Origin: Gilliamella sp. App6-5
GTDB taxonomy: Bacteria; Pseudomonadota; Gammaproteobacteria; Enterobacterales; Orbaceae
Length of the DNA stretch: 52,304 nt
Reading direction: 5' to 3'
NCBI RefSeq assembly: GCF_001690525.1
Contig: NZ_LZGT01000104.1
Coordinates: 36,727 to 89,030 of the forward strand
The notes below the pieces were generated by a model. The model was not told the origin of the DNA and made no database searches. It saw only the letters and a list, made by a program, of their open reading frames with translations. Positions within the stretch are counted from its first letter, which is position 1; each line of letters opens with the position of its first letter. The position numbers and the translations under genes were made by a program. Of the stretch, positions 1 through 7,766 are shown piece after piece.

Positions 1-81
1 AAACAAATTCAACAAGCATTCTTTGGCTTATTTAATGGTAAAACCGAAGATAAATATGGTTGGTTAGATCTGATTAAATAA
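1..81 (+). CDS. ilvE: Branched-chain amino acid aminotransferase IlvE, C-terminal end only
   Basis: The frame is open from the first base and stops at the TAA at 79-81. The 26 visible residues include AFFGLFNGKTEDKYGWLD, which matches from memory the C-terminus of E. coli IlvE (AFFGLFTGETEDKWGWLD). IlvE is the PLP aminotransferase that performs the last step of valine, leucine and isoleucine synthesis. The identity is supported by ilvD and ilvA directly downstream in the same order as the enterobacterial ilvGMEDA operon. The rest of the gene lies outside the window. Confidence 0.88.
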   Translation, partial: KQIQQAFFGLFNGKTEDKYGWLDLIK

Positions 82-97
82 AACGAAAAATCAAAAG

Positions 98-116
98 CCG
101 CCAACACACTTGGCGG
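98..116 (+). other. ilvE-ilvD intergenic hairpin
   Basis: A perfect 7-bp stem, CCGCCAA (98-104) and TTGGCGG (110-116), with a 5-nt loop, lies between ilvE and ilvD. It has no T-run, so it is more likely an mRNA processing or stability element, or a weak attenuator, than a full terminator. Confidence 0.4.
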
Positions 117-199
117 ATAACATTTTCACTTAATGATTGATTTTAAAGAACTACAGACCGTTAAACACGGTCACTTGCATAAAAAATTGGGAGCAAGAA

Positions 200-2050
200 A
201 TGCCTAAATATCGTTCAGCAACGTCAGTCGAAGGCCGAAACATGGCTGGCGCCCGCGCATTATGGCGTGCAACTGGCGTAAAAAATGAAGACTTTGGTAA
301 ACCCATCATTGCGGTGGTCAACTCATTCACGCAATTCGTACCGGGACATGTCCATTTAAAAGACATTGGTCAACTGGTTGCCAAACAAATTGAAGCATCG
401 GGTGGTATTGCCAAAGAATTTAACACCATCGCCGTTGATGATGGCATAGCTATGGGGCATGGGGGTATGCTGTACTCATTACCATCGCGTGAACTCATTG
501 CTGATTCTGTTGAATATATGGTTAACGCGCATTGTGCTGATGCTATGATCTGCATCTCAAACTGCGACAAAATCACCCCCGGCATGTTAATGGCCTCGCT
601 TCGTTTAAATATTCCAACTGTGTTTGTCTCTGGCGGACCAATGGAAGCGGGCAAAACCAAACTTTCCGATCAAATTATTAAATTAGATCTTGTTGATGCT
701 ATGATTCAAAGCGCCAACCCAAATGTCAGTGACGAAGATAGCAAAGCGATTGAAGAATCTGCTTGCCCGACTTGCGGATCTTGCTCTGGCATGTTTACCG
801 CCAATTCCATGAATTGCTTAACCGAAGCACTAGGGCTTTCACTACCGGGTAATGGCTCATTAGTTGCTACCCACAAACAACGTGAACAGCTCTTTTTAAA
901 TGCCGCTAAGCGCATTGTTGAAATCACAAAACGCTATTACGAACATGATGATGTTTCGTATCTACCTCGCTCAATTGCCACTAAAGCCGCTTACGAAAAT
1001 GCCATGTCGCTTGACATTGCTATGGGCGGTTCAACCAATACGGTACTTCATTTACTTGCCACCGCGCAGGAAGGCGAAATCGACTTCACCATGTCTGATA
1101 TCGACAGACTATCACGTAAAGTGCCACATTTATGTAAAGTCGCACCGAGTACTCAGTTATATCATATGGAGGATGTACACCGTGCTGGTGGCGTTGTCGC
1201 CATTATGTCTGAATTGGATAAAGCAGGTTTACTCAATCGCAATGTTCATAATGTACTTGGTCTTTCATTAGAACAAACCTTTGCAAAATATGATATCAGG
1301 CAAACAGATGACGAAGCTGTCAAAAAAATGTATCGCAGTGGGCCAGCAGGCATTCGCACTACCAAAGCTTTCTCGCAAGATTGCTATTGGGAGACACTTG
1401 ACGACGACCGTGTAAATGGTTGTATTCGCGATAAAGCCCACGCCTATAGCCAAGATGGCGGACTTGCCACACTCTATGGCAATGTAGCCCTTGATGGTGC
1501 AATTGTTAAAACCGCAGGGGTCGCTGCTGAAAATTTAGTTTTCCAAGGCCCGGCAAAAGTATTTGAAAGCCAAGAAGATGCTGTTGAGGCTATTTTAGGG
1601 GGCAAGGTTGTGGCTGGTGATGTAGTTGTTATTATTTACGAAGGTCCAAAAGGTGGCCCGGGAATGCAAGAGATGCTTTATCCGACAAGCTACTTAAAAT
1701 CAATGGGACTGGGTAAATCCTGTGCACTGATTACCGATGGCAGATTTTCGGGTGGATCTTCGGGCTTATCAATTGGTCATATCTCACCCGAAGCCGCAAA
1801 TGGCGGTATTATTGGTCTTGTGCGCGATGGAGATATTATTGATATTGATATTCCAAATCGCAAATTAGTATTAAAAGTCCCTGATGACGAACTTGAACGC
1901 CGCCGCGTAGCCGAACTTACCCGTGGCGACAAAGCCTTTACCCCTCACAATCGCGATCGCTATGTCTCTTATGCACTAAAGGCTTACGCCAGTTTAGCAA
2001 CAAGTGCAGATAAAGGTGCCGTTCGTGATAAAAGCAAACTAGGTGGTTAA
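200..2050 (+). CDS. ilvD: Dihydroxy-acid dehydratase IlvD
   Basis: IlvD dehydrates 2,3-dihydroxy-3-methylbutanoate and its homologue to the 2-oxo acids in valine and isoleucine synthesis, using an Fe-S cluster. The cluster cysteines are visible in [10 protein letters not shown] and [14 protein letters not shown]. The C-terminal half has the typical GRFSGG segment. I start the gene at the ATG at 200 (MPKYRSATS), giving 616 residues, the E. coli length, with GGGAGCAAG just upstream. An in-frame extension to 137 has no family support. The stop touches the ilvA start, so ilvD and ilvA are very likely translationally coupled in an ilvE-D-A operon. Confidence 0.96.
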   Translation: MPKYRSATSVEGRNMAGARALWRATGVKNEDFGKPIIAVVNSFTQFVPGHVHLKDIGQLVAKQIEASGGIAKEFNTIAVDDGIAMGHGGMLYSLPSRELIADSVEYMVNAHCADAMICISNCDKITPGMLMASLRLNIPTVFVSGGPMEAGKTKLSDQIIKLDLVDAMIQSANPNVSDEDSKAIEESACPTCGSCSGMFTANSMNCLTEALGLSLPGNGSLVATHKQREQLFLNAAKRIVEITKRYYEHDDVSYLPRSIATKAAYENAMSLDIAMGGSTNTVLHLLATAQEGEIDFTMSDIDRLSRKVPHLCKVAPSTQLYHMEDVHRAGGVVAIMSELDKAGLLNRNVHNVLGLSLEQTFAKYDIRQTDDEAVKKMYRSGPAGIRTTKAFSQDCYWETLDDDRVNGCIRDKAHAYSQDGGLATLYGNVALDGAIVKTAGVAAENLVFQGPAKVFESQEDAVEAILGGKVVAGDVVVIIYEGPKGGPGMQEMLYPTSYLKSMGLGKSCALITDGRFSGGSSGLSIGHISPEAANGGIIGLVRDGDIIDIDIPNRKLVLKVPDDELERRRVAELTRGDKAFTPHNRDRYVSYALKAYASLATSADKGAVRDKSKLGG

Positions 2051-2051
2051 C

Positions 2052-3590
2052 GTGAAACAACAAAATAACAACAAGCTCACTGGTGCCGATTACTTAAAAG
2101 CAACACTCTGTAGCGCCGTATACGACGTGGCCGAAGTCACCCCGTTAGAAAAGATGGAAAAAATCTCGACACGATTAAAAAACCAAATTTTTGTAAAGCG
2201 CGAAGATCGGCAATTAGTTCACAGTTTCAAAATCCGTGGTGCCCAAGCAATGATAGCCAGTCTAAATGAAGACGAACGTAAATGTGGCGTTATTGCCGCA
2301 TCGGCTGGCAACCATGCACAAGGCGTGGCTTTTTCGGCCACAAAATTAGGCATAAACTCATTAATCGTCATGCCATTAACCACCGCCGACATAAAAGTTG
2401 AAGCAGTCAAAAGCTTTGGTGGCGAAGTACTCCTTTATGGCGCCAATTTTGACGAAGCCAAAGCGAAAGCCATGGAACTGGCAAAAGAACAAAAACGCAT
2501 CTTTATTCCACCGTTTGATCACCCGCTTGTGATTGCAGGGCAAGGCAGTATTGCCATGGAATTATTACAACAAAATGCCAAACTCGATCGTATTTTTGTG
2601 CCAGTCGGCGGGGGCGGGCTTGCTGCGGGTGTGGCGGTATTAATCAAACAAATCATGCCATCAATCAAAGTCATTGCCGTTGAACCTGCTGATGCAGCTT
2701 GCTTAAAAGCGGCACTCGACGCAGGCAAACCGGTTGATTTAAACCGCGTTGGGCTATTTGCTGAAGGGGTTGCCGTTAAACGAATTGGCGAGGAAACTTT
2801 CAGGCTTTGTCAGCAATATATTGATGATATTATTACCGTTGATAGCGACGAAATTTGCGCCGCAGTGAAAGACTTATTTGATGATGTGCGGGCCATTGCT
2901 GAACCCTCTGGTGCTGTTGCATTAGCGGGTTTAAAAAAATACGTTGAACAACACAATATTTGTTGTGAAAACCTTGCCCATATATTATCTGGCGCCAATC
3001 TAAACTTCCATAACTTACGTTATGTGTCTGAACGTTGCGAACTCGGTGAAAAACGCGAAGTCCTGCTAGCAGTCACTATCCCTGAAAAAAAAGGCAGTTT
3101 TTTAACATTTTGTCAGCTTCTAGGTGGGCGCTCGGTAACCGAATTTAATTATCGTTATCATGATGATAAATCCGCTTGTATTTTTGTAGGGATTAAAATG
3201 TCTCAAAGTAATGAGAAAGATGAAATCATACAAGAATTAAGTGCAACAGGTTATTCGGTTGTGGATCTAACCGAAGACGAAATGGCAAAACTGCATGTAC
3301 GCTATATGATTGGCGGCAAGCCTTGCAAACCAATACAAGAGCAAGTATACAGTTTTGAATTTCCTGAATCGCAAGGGGCTTTGCTTAAATTCCTACAAAC
3401 ATTAGGCACCAATTGGAATATCTCAATGTTCCATTACCGTAGCCATGGCACCGATTATGGACGTGTACTTGCTGCGTTTGAAATCGACGAAACAACCATT
3501 AAACAGTTTAACCAACACCTAACCGAGCTAGGTTATGGTTTTCATAACGAAACACATAATCCATCGCTCAAGTTGTTTTTAACTAATTAA
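2052..3590 (+). CDS. ilvA: Threonine dehydratase, biosynthetic, IlvA
   Basis: PLP-dependent threonine deaminase, producing 2-oxobutanoate as the first step of isoleucine synthesis. The Schiff-base lysine is in HSFKIRGA (about residue 60) and the glycine phosphate-binding loop is VPVGGGGLAAG. The C-terminal third (from about residue 325) has two ACT-like regulatory modules (EKREVLLAVTIPEKKGSF and EQVYSFEFPESQGALLKFL), so isoleucine feedback is expected. I chose the GTG at 2052 because AGGTGG lies at 2041-2046 with 5-nt spacing; a GTG at 2043 overlapping ilvD is the alternative. The 512 residues compare with 514 in E. coli. Confidence 0.95.
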   Translation: MKQQNNNKLTGADYLKATLCSAVYDVAEVTPLEKMEKISTRLKNQIFVKREDRQLVHSFKIRGAQAMIASLNEDERKCGVIAASAGNHAQGVAFSATKLGINSLIVMPLTTADIKVEAVKSFGGEVLLYGANFDEAKAKAMELAKEQKRIFIPPFDHPLVIAGQGSIAMELLQQNAKLDRIFVPVGGGGLAAGVAVLIKQIMPSIKVIAVEPADAACLKAALDAGKPVDLNRVGLFAEGVAVKRIGEETFRLCQQYIDDIITVDSDEICAAVKDLFDDVRAIAEPSGAVALAGLKKYVEQHNICCENLAHILSGANLNFHNLRYVSERCELGEKREVLLAVTIPEKKGSFLTFCQLLGGRSVTEFNYRYHDDKSACIFVGIKMSQSNEKDEIIQELSATGYSVVDLTEDEMAKLHVRYMIGGKPCKPIQEQVYSFEFPESQGALLKFLQTLGTNWNISMFHYRSHGTDYGRVLAAFEIDETTIKQFNQHLTELGYGFHNETHNPSLKLFLTN

Positions 3591-3650
3591 GTGTCATAAT
3601 TACTTGCGTTGTTTACCATAATTTGAAAAACAACTGTAAAGCATCGACAT

Positions 3651-3682
3651 AACGCCATATCCCATACAAGCGATATGGCGTT
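3651..3682 (+). terminator. Hairpin downstream of ilvA
   Basis: An 11-bp perfect stem, AACGCCATATC (3651-3661) and GATATGGCGTT (3672-3682), with a 10-nt loop, lies about 60 nt after the ilvA stop. It is followed by ATATCATAAAAAAA rather than a T-run on this strand, so intrinsic termination is not certain. Confidence 0.4.
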
Positions 3683-4224
3683 ATATCATAAAAAAATCCT
3701 CATCACCAATTTGGCTAACCGCTTTATGGTCATTCGTCCAGCCACTTATTGCACTGAAAGACTTCATTAAACATTAAATCACACGACGCAATTGCATATA
3801 AACAACATAATGTTCTAGGTGAGTTGCGTGTTTACTACGGGGCATTTGCACAACTATTCACTTTTTAGACCATATTTTTTGTAAAAAATATTCAGGATTC
3901 TATACCGTTTGATGATGAATTGAGACATTTCTATCTCTGATTTTTTAAAACATGTGCTCACCACCGTATCAATTAAAAATTCACCACACTGGCAGCCTTA
4001 AAATAAATAGGTAAGTCGAAAGTGTGACAAGTACTTTAATAGAGTATGTGCCATAATCAGCAAATTCAGCAAATAATGAGCGATTGAAAACTTTGCTTAA
4101 TTTCTACTTTTATACTCCTAGTGACTGATTTTTATAATTGCGCTTGCTTAAGCCGCCAACCACGCTTTTGGCATCGTCGGTCAGAGGCGTTTTTGTGACT
4201 TTCAGTCATTAAAACTCAAGACTC
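3683..4224. other. Gene-free accessory spacer after ilvA
   Basis: No convincing gene on either strand. The right part (about 4125-4224) contains the 3'-flank motif shared by the adhesin cassettes: GCATCGTCGGTCAG...TTTCAGTCATTAA resembles GTAGTCGGTCGGGAG...TTTCAGTCATTAA at about 49801-49840 and TTTTCAGTTATTAA near 5985. The left part shows nothing I recognise. Confidence 0.4.
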
Positions 4225-4265
4225 GCAGGCTTTTCCTGCTCAGCGCCCCAACTGCGAGGGGCGCT
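4225..4265 (-). repeat. Cassette 3' double hairpin (A1 copy)
   Basis: Two adjacent hairpins lie about 70-110 nt beyond the A1 stop: GCAGG-CTTTT-CCTGC (4225-4239) and an 8-bp perfect stem AGCGCCCC (4242-4249) / GGGGCGCT (4258-4265) with an 8-nt loop. The same pair occurs downstream of A2. No T-run follows, so this may be a structured 3' end or a recombination or processing site, not a standard intrinsic terminator. Confidence 0.5.
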
Positions 4266-4335
4266 GTTCTTTGCTATATTATCCTCTATTTTCACCATAA
4301 GCGTTCCCTGCACCCTAAGAATTAAGGACTAAACA

Positions 4336-5433
4336 CTAAGGTGTAACGCAAAAAGCGTGATGACTGTAGCTGGGCTCGGTTTTGTAGACGATGCCGTAGG
4401 ACGAGTAGACAGTGAGGCCATAATTATCTGTCCAGTAGTTGTCGTTGACTACGTTCGCATGAGCGACAATGTCCGCATAGTGGTTAGGTGGGATAGGCCC
4501 CCACTCCGTAAAAAACCCTGCGCCTATTCGCCGTTGGTAACCATTAAAACCCGACGATGGCGTGGCGCCATCATCATCGCCAAATCTACCGCATGGGAAC
4601 AACGTCTTCCTTGCACACTTCGCATTGGTTAAATCCCTTACCTTCGCCAAGCGATAACCTGCACGACGACACCATTCAGCTTGATTAAACGCAGTATCAC
4701 GAACATCTCCTCGATTGGCGAACCACTGCCTCAACACAAATCCATATTTTACTACCTCAACGCCATTTCTATTTCTACCCACTAACTCAAATGTTTGCGG
4801 TAACCTTGGCCTATACAATGTTCGTCGAGGATTTTTATCTTTCCATTCACTCTTTGTATAAGATGGACCATTTAGAACAACCCGAGCTACAATTTTATTC
4901 CAATCCTCTCTAGGAAGAAAAACAGCATCAATACCAAGAATATCATTCTTATGCATCAACATCCAAGAACCAGCTTCAACATTTACCACTGTCGCAGTGA
5001 TTCCCTCATGCGTGACGGGTGCCCATGTCAATTCTCTTACATCTATTCCTCTTATGAGTAAATCAAAATATAACTTATTCGCACCTGTAGTCGGGAAATT
5101 TAGACTATATGATGATTTAACTAAAAAGCCCTTATAAGGATTCCATATGTCAGCTGGACCTGCATAACGTGCATAATTGCTGTCATACCAACTTAGACTC
5201 GGCCTTGCATATTCAATAACTGGCGGCGGCGGTGGCGGTGGCGGCGGTGGCGGCGGTGGCGGCGGTGGCGGCGGTGGTGGCGGTGGCGGTGGTGGCGGTG
5301 GTGGCGGAGGTAATTCTGGAAGTGGTGTTGAAGGTAAAATTATTGCATCACTACGATTACCCGCTCGATCCATTTTACCATTCAATGCCTGTAAATCCCA
5401 TGGAGATGACAATAATAACACCGTCAACGCCAA
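4336..5433 (-). CDS. A1: secreted adhesin-tip-like protein with 30-proline tract
   Basis: Not assigned to a named gene. The uninterrupted frame begins at a TTG at 5433, but coding character runs upstream in the same frame to about 5529. There it is out of frame (-1) with a conserved ATG at 5534, and no in-frame ATG or GTG exists. Order: basic n-region and hydrophobic core (LALTVLLLSS), likely cleaved after LQA; a 30-proline run (5221-5310); an Ig-like part with NLNFPTTGA-type and PVTHEGITATV motifs; a second part with FELVGR, YGFVLRQWF, VRDLTNAKC and RRIGAGFFTEWG; a divergent tail ending FCVTP. From memory, the second part resembles C-terminal adhesion domains of intimin/invasin-like proteins (DUF823/InvasinE type); unverified. 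No beta-barrel or anchor is present. Paralogues are A2 and A3. Confidence 0.6.
   Translation of the reverse strand: MALTVLLLSSPWDLQALNGKMDRAGNRSDAIILPSTPLPELPPPPPPPPPPPPPPPPPPPPPPPPPPPPPPVIEYARPSLSWYDSNYARYAGPADIWNPYKGFLVKSSYSLNFPTTGANKLYFDLLIRGIDVRELTWAPVTHEGITATVVNVEAGSWMLMHKNDILGIDAVFLPREDWNKIVARVVLNGPSYTKSEWKDKNPRRTLYRPRLPQTFELVGRNRNGVEVVKYGFVLRQWFANRGDVRDTAFNQAEWCRRAGYRLAKVRDLTNAKCARKTLFPCGRFGDDDGATPSSGFNGYQRRIGAGFFTEWGPIPPNHYADIVAHANVVNDNYWTDNYGLTVYSSYGIVYKTEPSYSHHAFCVTP
5221..5310 (-). repeat. Proline-coding triplet tract (30 codons)
   Basis: Ninety nucleotides in which every in-frame codon on the minus strand is CCN (mostly CCG and CCA, with a final CCT). They encode 30 uninterrupted prolines between the signal-peptide region and the first domain of A1. 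A2 and A3 lack the tract at this position. The near-regular CCG/CCA repetition makes it slippage-prone in units of 3 bp, so spacer length can vary without loss of frame. Confidence 0.9.
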
Positions 5434-5470
5434 CGGAGTTTTTCGAGATAATTTTGATAATAATTTGAGG

Positions 5471-5586
5471 GATAACTTCGAGGATATAAACGAGCAAAGC
5501 GTTAAAACGCGTCTATTTAATAAATTTAAGACATAGGTTTGCCAGCGCTGGTGTCTGGTGTCTGGTGTCTAAAATGATAATGCATT
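5471..5586 (-). repeat. 116-bp exact repeat shared with A2 upstream/signal region
   Basis: The sequence from GATAACTTCG through AATGCATT is identical, as far as I can read, to 7117-7232. It covers the n-region of the signal peptide, the conserved ATG, the 7-bp tandem repeat and the -10 box. The downstream domains of A1 and A2 are much more diverged, so this block was probably duplicated or converted recently. Confidence 0.8.
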
Positions 5587-5602
5587 GCGGTTCACCTGTC
5601 AA
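5549..5602 (-). promoter_or_regulatory. A1 promoter with 7-bp tandem repeat leader
   Basis: On the minus strand there is a perfect -35 TTGACA (5602-5597), a 17-bp spacer and a -10 TATCAT (5579-5574). The presumed transcript start falls in three tandem copies of a 7-bp unit (TGGTGTC on plus, 5549-5569), followed by the palindrome CCAGCGCTGG (5542-5551) and the conserved ATG at 5534. No Shine-Dalgarno sequence is seen before this ATG. Confidence 0.7.
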
Positions 5603-6027
5603 GTAAATTGTTGTTTTATTTATCCTTTTTATGTTCGTTCGCTTATTAAATAATCCGTTTTTTAAGTTGATGAAAGTATAACCATTAAAAAAAAGCTTGG
5701 CTAGTTTTTTTTGGGGGAATTTTTGGTAAAAATTAGTTAAGTGTCACTTCGGTTAAGTTTTATAAAAAAACTTTAATAAATAGTTGGTTTTTCATAAAAA
5801 ACAATAAAATAAAAACTTTAATAAAATCAATTGCTTTTCTGACAATTTTTTGCCTAACATTCAGGCTTTTGTTTTAATGGGTAGAATGGATTGAGTGCAG
5901 TGGTTTCATTCATTTGCTGTTTAGATGTTCAAAATAGCTATAGTGACCACATCTGAAACCTTGCCACACTAAAATAGACTATGGTTTTCAGTTATTAAAG
6001 CACAAGACTCGCTGGCTTTGCCTGCTC
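5603..6027. other. Gene-free spacer between A1 and A2
   Basis: AT-rich. The left part is the A1 upstream flank, shared with A2 and A3 in patches such as GTATAACCATTAAAAAA and AGCTTGGCTAGTTTTTT. Further right, ATCTGAAACCTTGCCACACTA near 5950 resembles ATCCGAAACCTTACCGAACA near 49737. No gene is supported. Confidence 0.45.
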
Positions 6028-6053
6028 AGCGCCCCAAATGCTCGGGGGGCGCT
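6028..6053 (-). repeat. Cassette 3' hairpin (A2 copy)
   Basis: AGCGCCCC (6028-6035) pairs with GGGGCGCT (6046-6053), the same 8-bp stem as downstream of A1. It is preceded on plus by the related GCTGGCTTTGCCTGC segment and lies about 75 nt beyond the A2 stop. A3 has only a degraded version. Confidence 0.5.
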
Positions 6054-6128
6054 ACACTAGGGCTTTGTTCTTTGATTGATTATCCTTAATCAGTGCCATA
6101 AGCCCAACTAGGGAGCAAGAATTAAGAA

Positions 6129-7073
6129 CTAAGGCGTGGCGCAAATACCGCGCGGACTATTACTTGTTTGATTGAAGTACACGTCGCCGACATCCGAGTC
6201 CACATCAAACTGAGTATTTCCCGTCGTGTCACTCGTCCAGTATTGGTAATCATAGACGAAGCCAGCTTCAGCATAAAGGTACGTACCACCCCATTCAGTG
6301 AAAAATCCTGCCCCTATTCGACGCTGGTAATGATTCCCACTTGATGATGGCGTAGCACCGACAGAGCCTTTACACCAATCACCTTCCCATGTACCCAAAC
6401 AGACTGCGTTGGTGAGATCCCTTACCTGTGGCACTCGATAGCCTAAATCGCTACACCACGCTTCGGTGTTAGGATAGTTATCTTCTTTATCTCCGCGATT
6501 CACGAACCACTTCTGTAATACAAATCCATATTTTACCAGCTCATTGCCAGTACTAACATCTCTACCCACTAACTCGAATATCTGCGGTAAACTTGGCACA
6601 GCAATTCGATTAGGATGAGGATTGTTTATTTGGGCGTTTGCCTCTGGACCTTTTAGTGTAACGCGCGTCACAATTTCACCTCCAGATGGAAGCCAATCAT
6701 CTTCAGCCCATATCCATGTCACTATGGCAGTTATTCCCCCATGTGTAACTGGCTCCCATATCAATTGACGTGCATCAATGCCCTCTATAACTAAATCAAA
6801 ATATAATCCATCAGCTCCCGTGGTTGGAAAATTAAGGTCGTATGATGCGCCATTGGTTGATTGAATAAGGAATCCCCCTTCGGGATTCCATATATTAGCT
6901 GGACCGGCGAAGTTGACTCCGCTAATCTCCGCACCATTTTTACCAAATAGCAAATTCGGCCTTGCAAAATGGAGTATCGGTATTGATGGCGGTAGTATTA
7001 TTGCATCGCTATGATTATCGACTGTTCGACTATTTGCCTGAGAATCCAATGAATACGGCAATAACAAAACCAA
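6129..7073 (-). CDS. A2: secreted adhesin-tip-like protein
   Basis: Paralogue of A1 and A3, 314 residues from a TTG at 7073. The same frame continues upstream to 7175 with signal-peptide-like sequence almost identical to A1, but the conserved ATG at 7180 is in the -1-shifted frame. The core LVLLLPYSLDSQA is followed directly by the first domain, without a proline tract. Shared motifs are DLNFPTTGA, PVTHGGITAIV, FELVGRD, YGFVLQKWFVNRGD, VRDLTNAVC and RRIGAGFFTEWG. The tail (YWTSDTTGNTQFDVDSD...ICATP) differs strongly from A1 and A3. Cysteines in AWC, NAVC, DWC and ICATP could form disulfides, consistent with a secreted protein. Function is inferred only: surface adhesion or ligand binding. Confidence 0.6.
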   Translation of the reverse strand: MVLLLPYSLDSQANSRTVDNHSDAIILPPSIPILHFARPNLLFGKNGAEISGVNFAGPANIWNPEGGFLIQSTNGASYDLNFPTTGADGLYFDLVIEGIDARQLIWEPVTHGGITAIVTWIWAEDDWLPSGGEIVTRVTLKGPEANAQINNPHPNRIAVPSLPQIFELVGRDVSTGNELVKYGFVLQKWFVNRGDKEDNYPNTEAWCSDLGYRVPQVRDLTNAVCLGTWEGDWCKGSVGATPSSSGNHYQRRIGAGFFTEWGGTYLYAEAGFVYDYQYWTSDTTGNTQFDVDSDVGDVYFNQTSNSPRGICATP

Positions 7074-7116
7074 CGTTAGCAGGATTTTCGGGGGTAATTT
7101 TGATAGTAATTTAAGA

Positions 7117-7232
7117 GATAACTTCGAGGATATAAACGAGCAAAGCGTTAAAACGCGTCTATTTAATAAATTTAAGACATAGGTTTGCCAGCGCTGGTGT
7201 CTGGTGTCTGGTGTCTAAAATGATAATGCATT
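7117..7232 (-). repeat. 116-bp exact repeat shared with A1 upstream/signal region
   Basis: Second copy of the block at 5471-5586. It includes three copies of the 7-bp unit (7195-7215) and the ATG at 7180 followed immediately by TCT TAA. Confidence 0.8.
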
Positions 7233-7248
7233 ATGGTTCACCCGTCAA
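7195..7248 (-). promoter_or_regulatory. A2 promoter with 7-bp tandem repeat leader
   Basis: Minus strand: -35 TTGACG (7248-7243), 17-bp spacer, -10 TATCAT (7225-7220). Three copies of the 7-bp unit lie between the -10 box and the conserved ATG at 7180. The layout equals those of A1 and A3; the -35 has one mismatch. Confidence 0.65.
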
Positions 7249-7653
7249 TTAAGTTTATGTTTTATTTGTCTTTTTTTGCGTTCATTTGATTATTAAATCA
7301 GCTACTTTTTAATTAATTGAAGTATAACCGTTAAAAAAAAGCTTGGCTAGTTTTTTGGGATGATTTTTTAAAGAAATGTCACTGTCAGCATTAATTAAGC
7401 TTTTGTAAAACACTTAAATTATTGAAAAATTTTCATTATATTATTTTGATAGAAATCATTTCGGCGTGGTTAGGTTTCGGATATTTTAACCTTTTAATAA
7501 AATAAATAGTAACAGTAACAACGTCCAACTTAGGGGATTTTGTGCGAAATCCTCAACATTACACGTATCATCCTGATACTCACCTCTTCGAGGCTACTTT
7601 CGCTTTGTTCAGATGTTCAAATTTGTTCCACAAGACACAAACTCGCCAAACAG
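7249..7653. other. Gene-free spacer upstream of A2
   Basis: AT-rich upstream flank of A2 with the shared GTATAACCGTTAAAAAA and AGCTTGGCTAGTTTTTT motifs, then GGTTAGGTTTCGGATATTTTAACC (7468-7491), which resembles GGTTAAGTTTCGGACGTTTTAACC near 49682. A 69-codon plus frame over 7542-7751 has no recognisable features. Confidence 0.4.
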
Positions 7654-7696
7654 CCCTGCTTGACATGCTAACCTCACTGAGGTGTCGGCACATTCT
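7654..7696. repeat. Dispersed intergenic repeat, copy R1
   Basis: A 43-nt segment (CCCTGCTTGACATGCTAACC...CATTCT) that matches 51303-51345 at most positions and, more weakly, 51591-51630. All copies sit beside adhesin-like cassettes. It contains the short palindrome CCTCACTGAGG. Confidence 0.5.
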
Positions 7697-7766
7697 AATG
7701 TCGGAATGTACCAACAATGAAACAATGTTTTACTTAATAGACTTTGTTTAGTATAGGATTAAAGTT

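Noticed and set aside
137-199. N-terminal extension of IlvD by 21 residues
   Set aside because: The extension is not family-like, and a good Shine-Dalgarno sequence precedes the ATG at 200, which gives the normal length.
3683-4224. tRNA or small RNA gene in the spacer after ilvA
   Set aside because: No T-loop (GGTTCGA-like) or cloverleaf pattern could be found; only cassette-flank motifs were recognised.
5177-5536. Plus-strand frame with a long glycine run (and an Ala/Val-rich one at 5232-5468) opposite A1
   Set aside because: These are the antisense readings of the proline tract; the minus frame has paralogues, motifs and a promoter, the plus frames have none.
5549-5569. Short tandem repeats as a CRISPR array
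   Set aside because: Units are 7 or 9 bp with no spacers, and no cas gene is nearby.
4336-7073. A local diversity-generating retroelement
   Set aside because: No reverse transcriptase-like protein and no template repeat are found anywhere in the window; only the target-like features are present, so no DGR feature is annotated.
7542-7751. 69-codon plus-strand frame in the A2-mnmE gap
   Set aside because: Overlaps the dispersed repeat, has no recognisable motif and no Shine-Dalgarno sequence; more likely chance.
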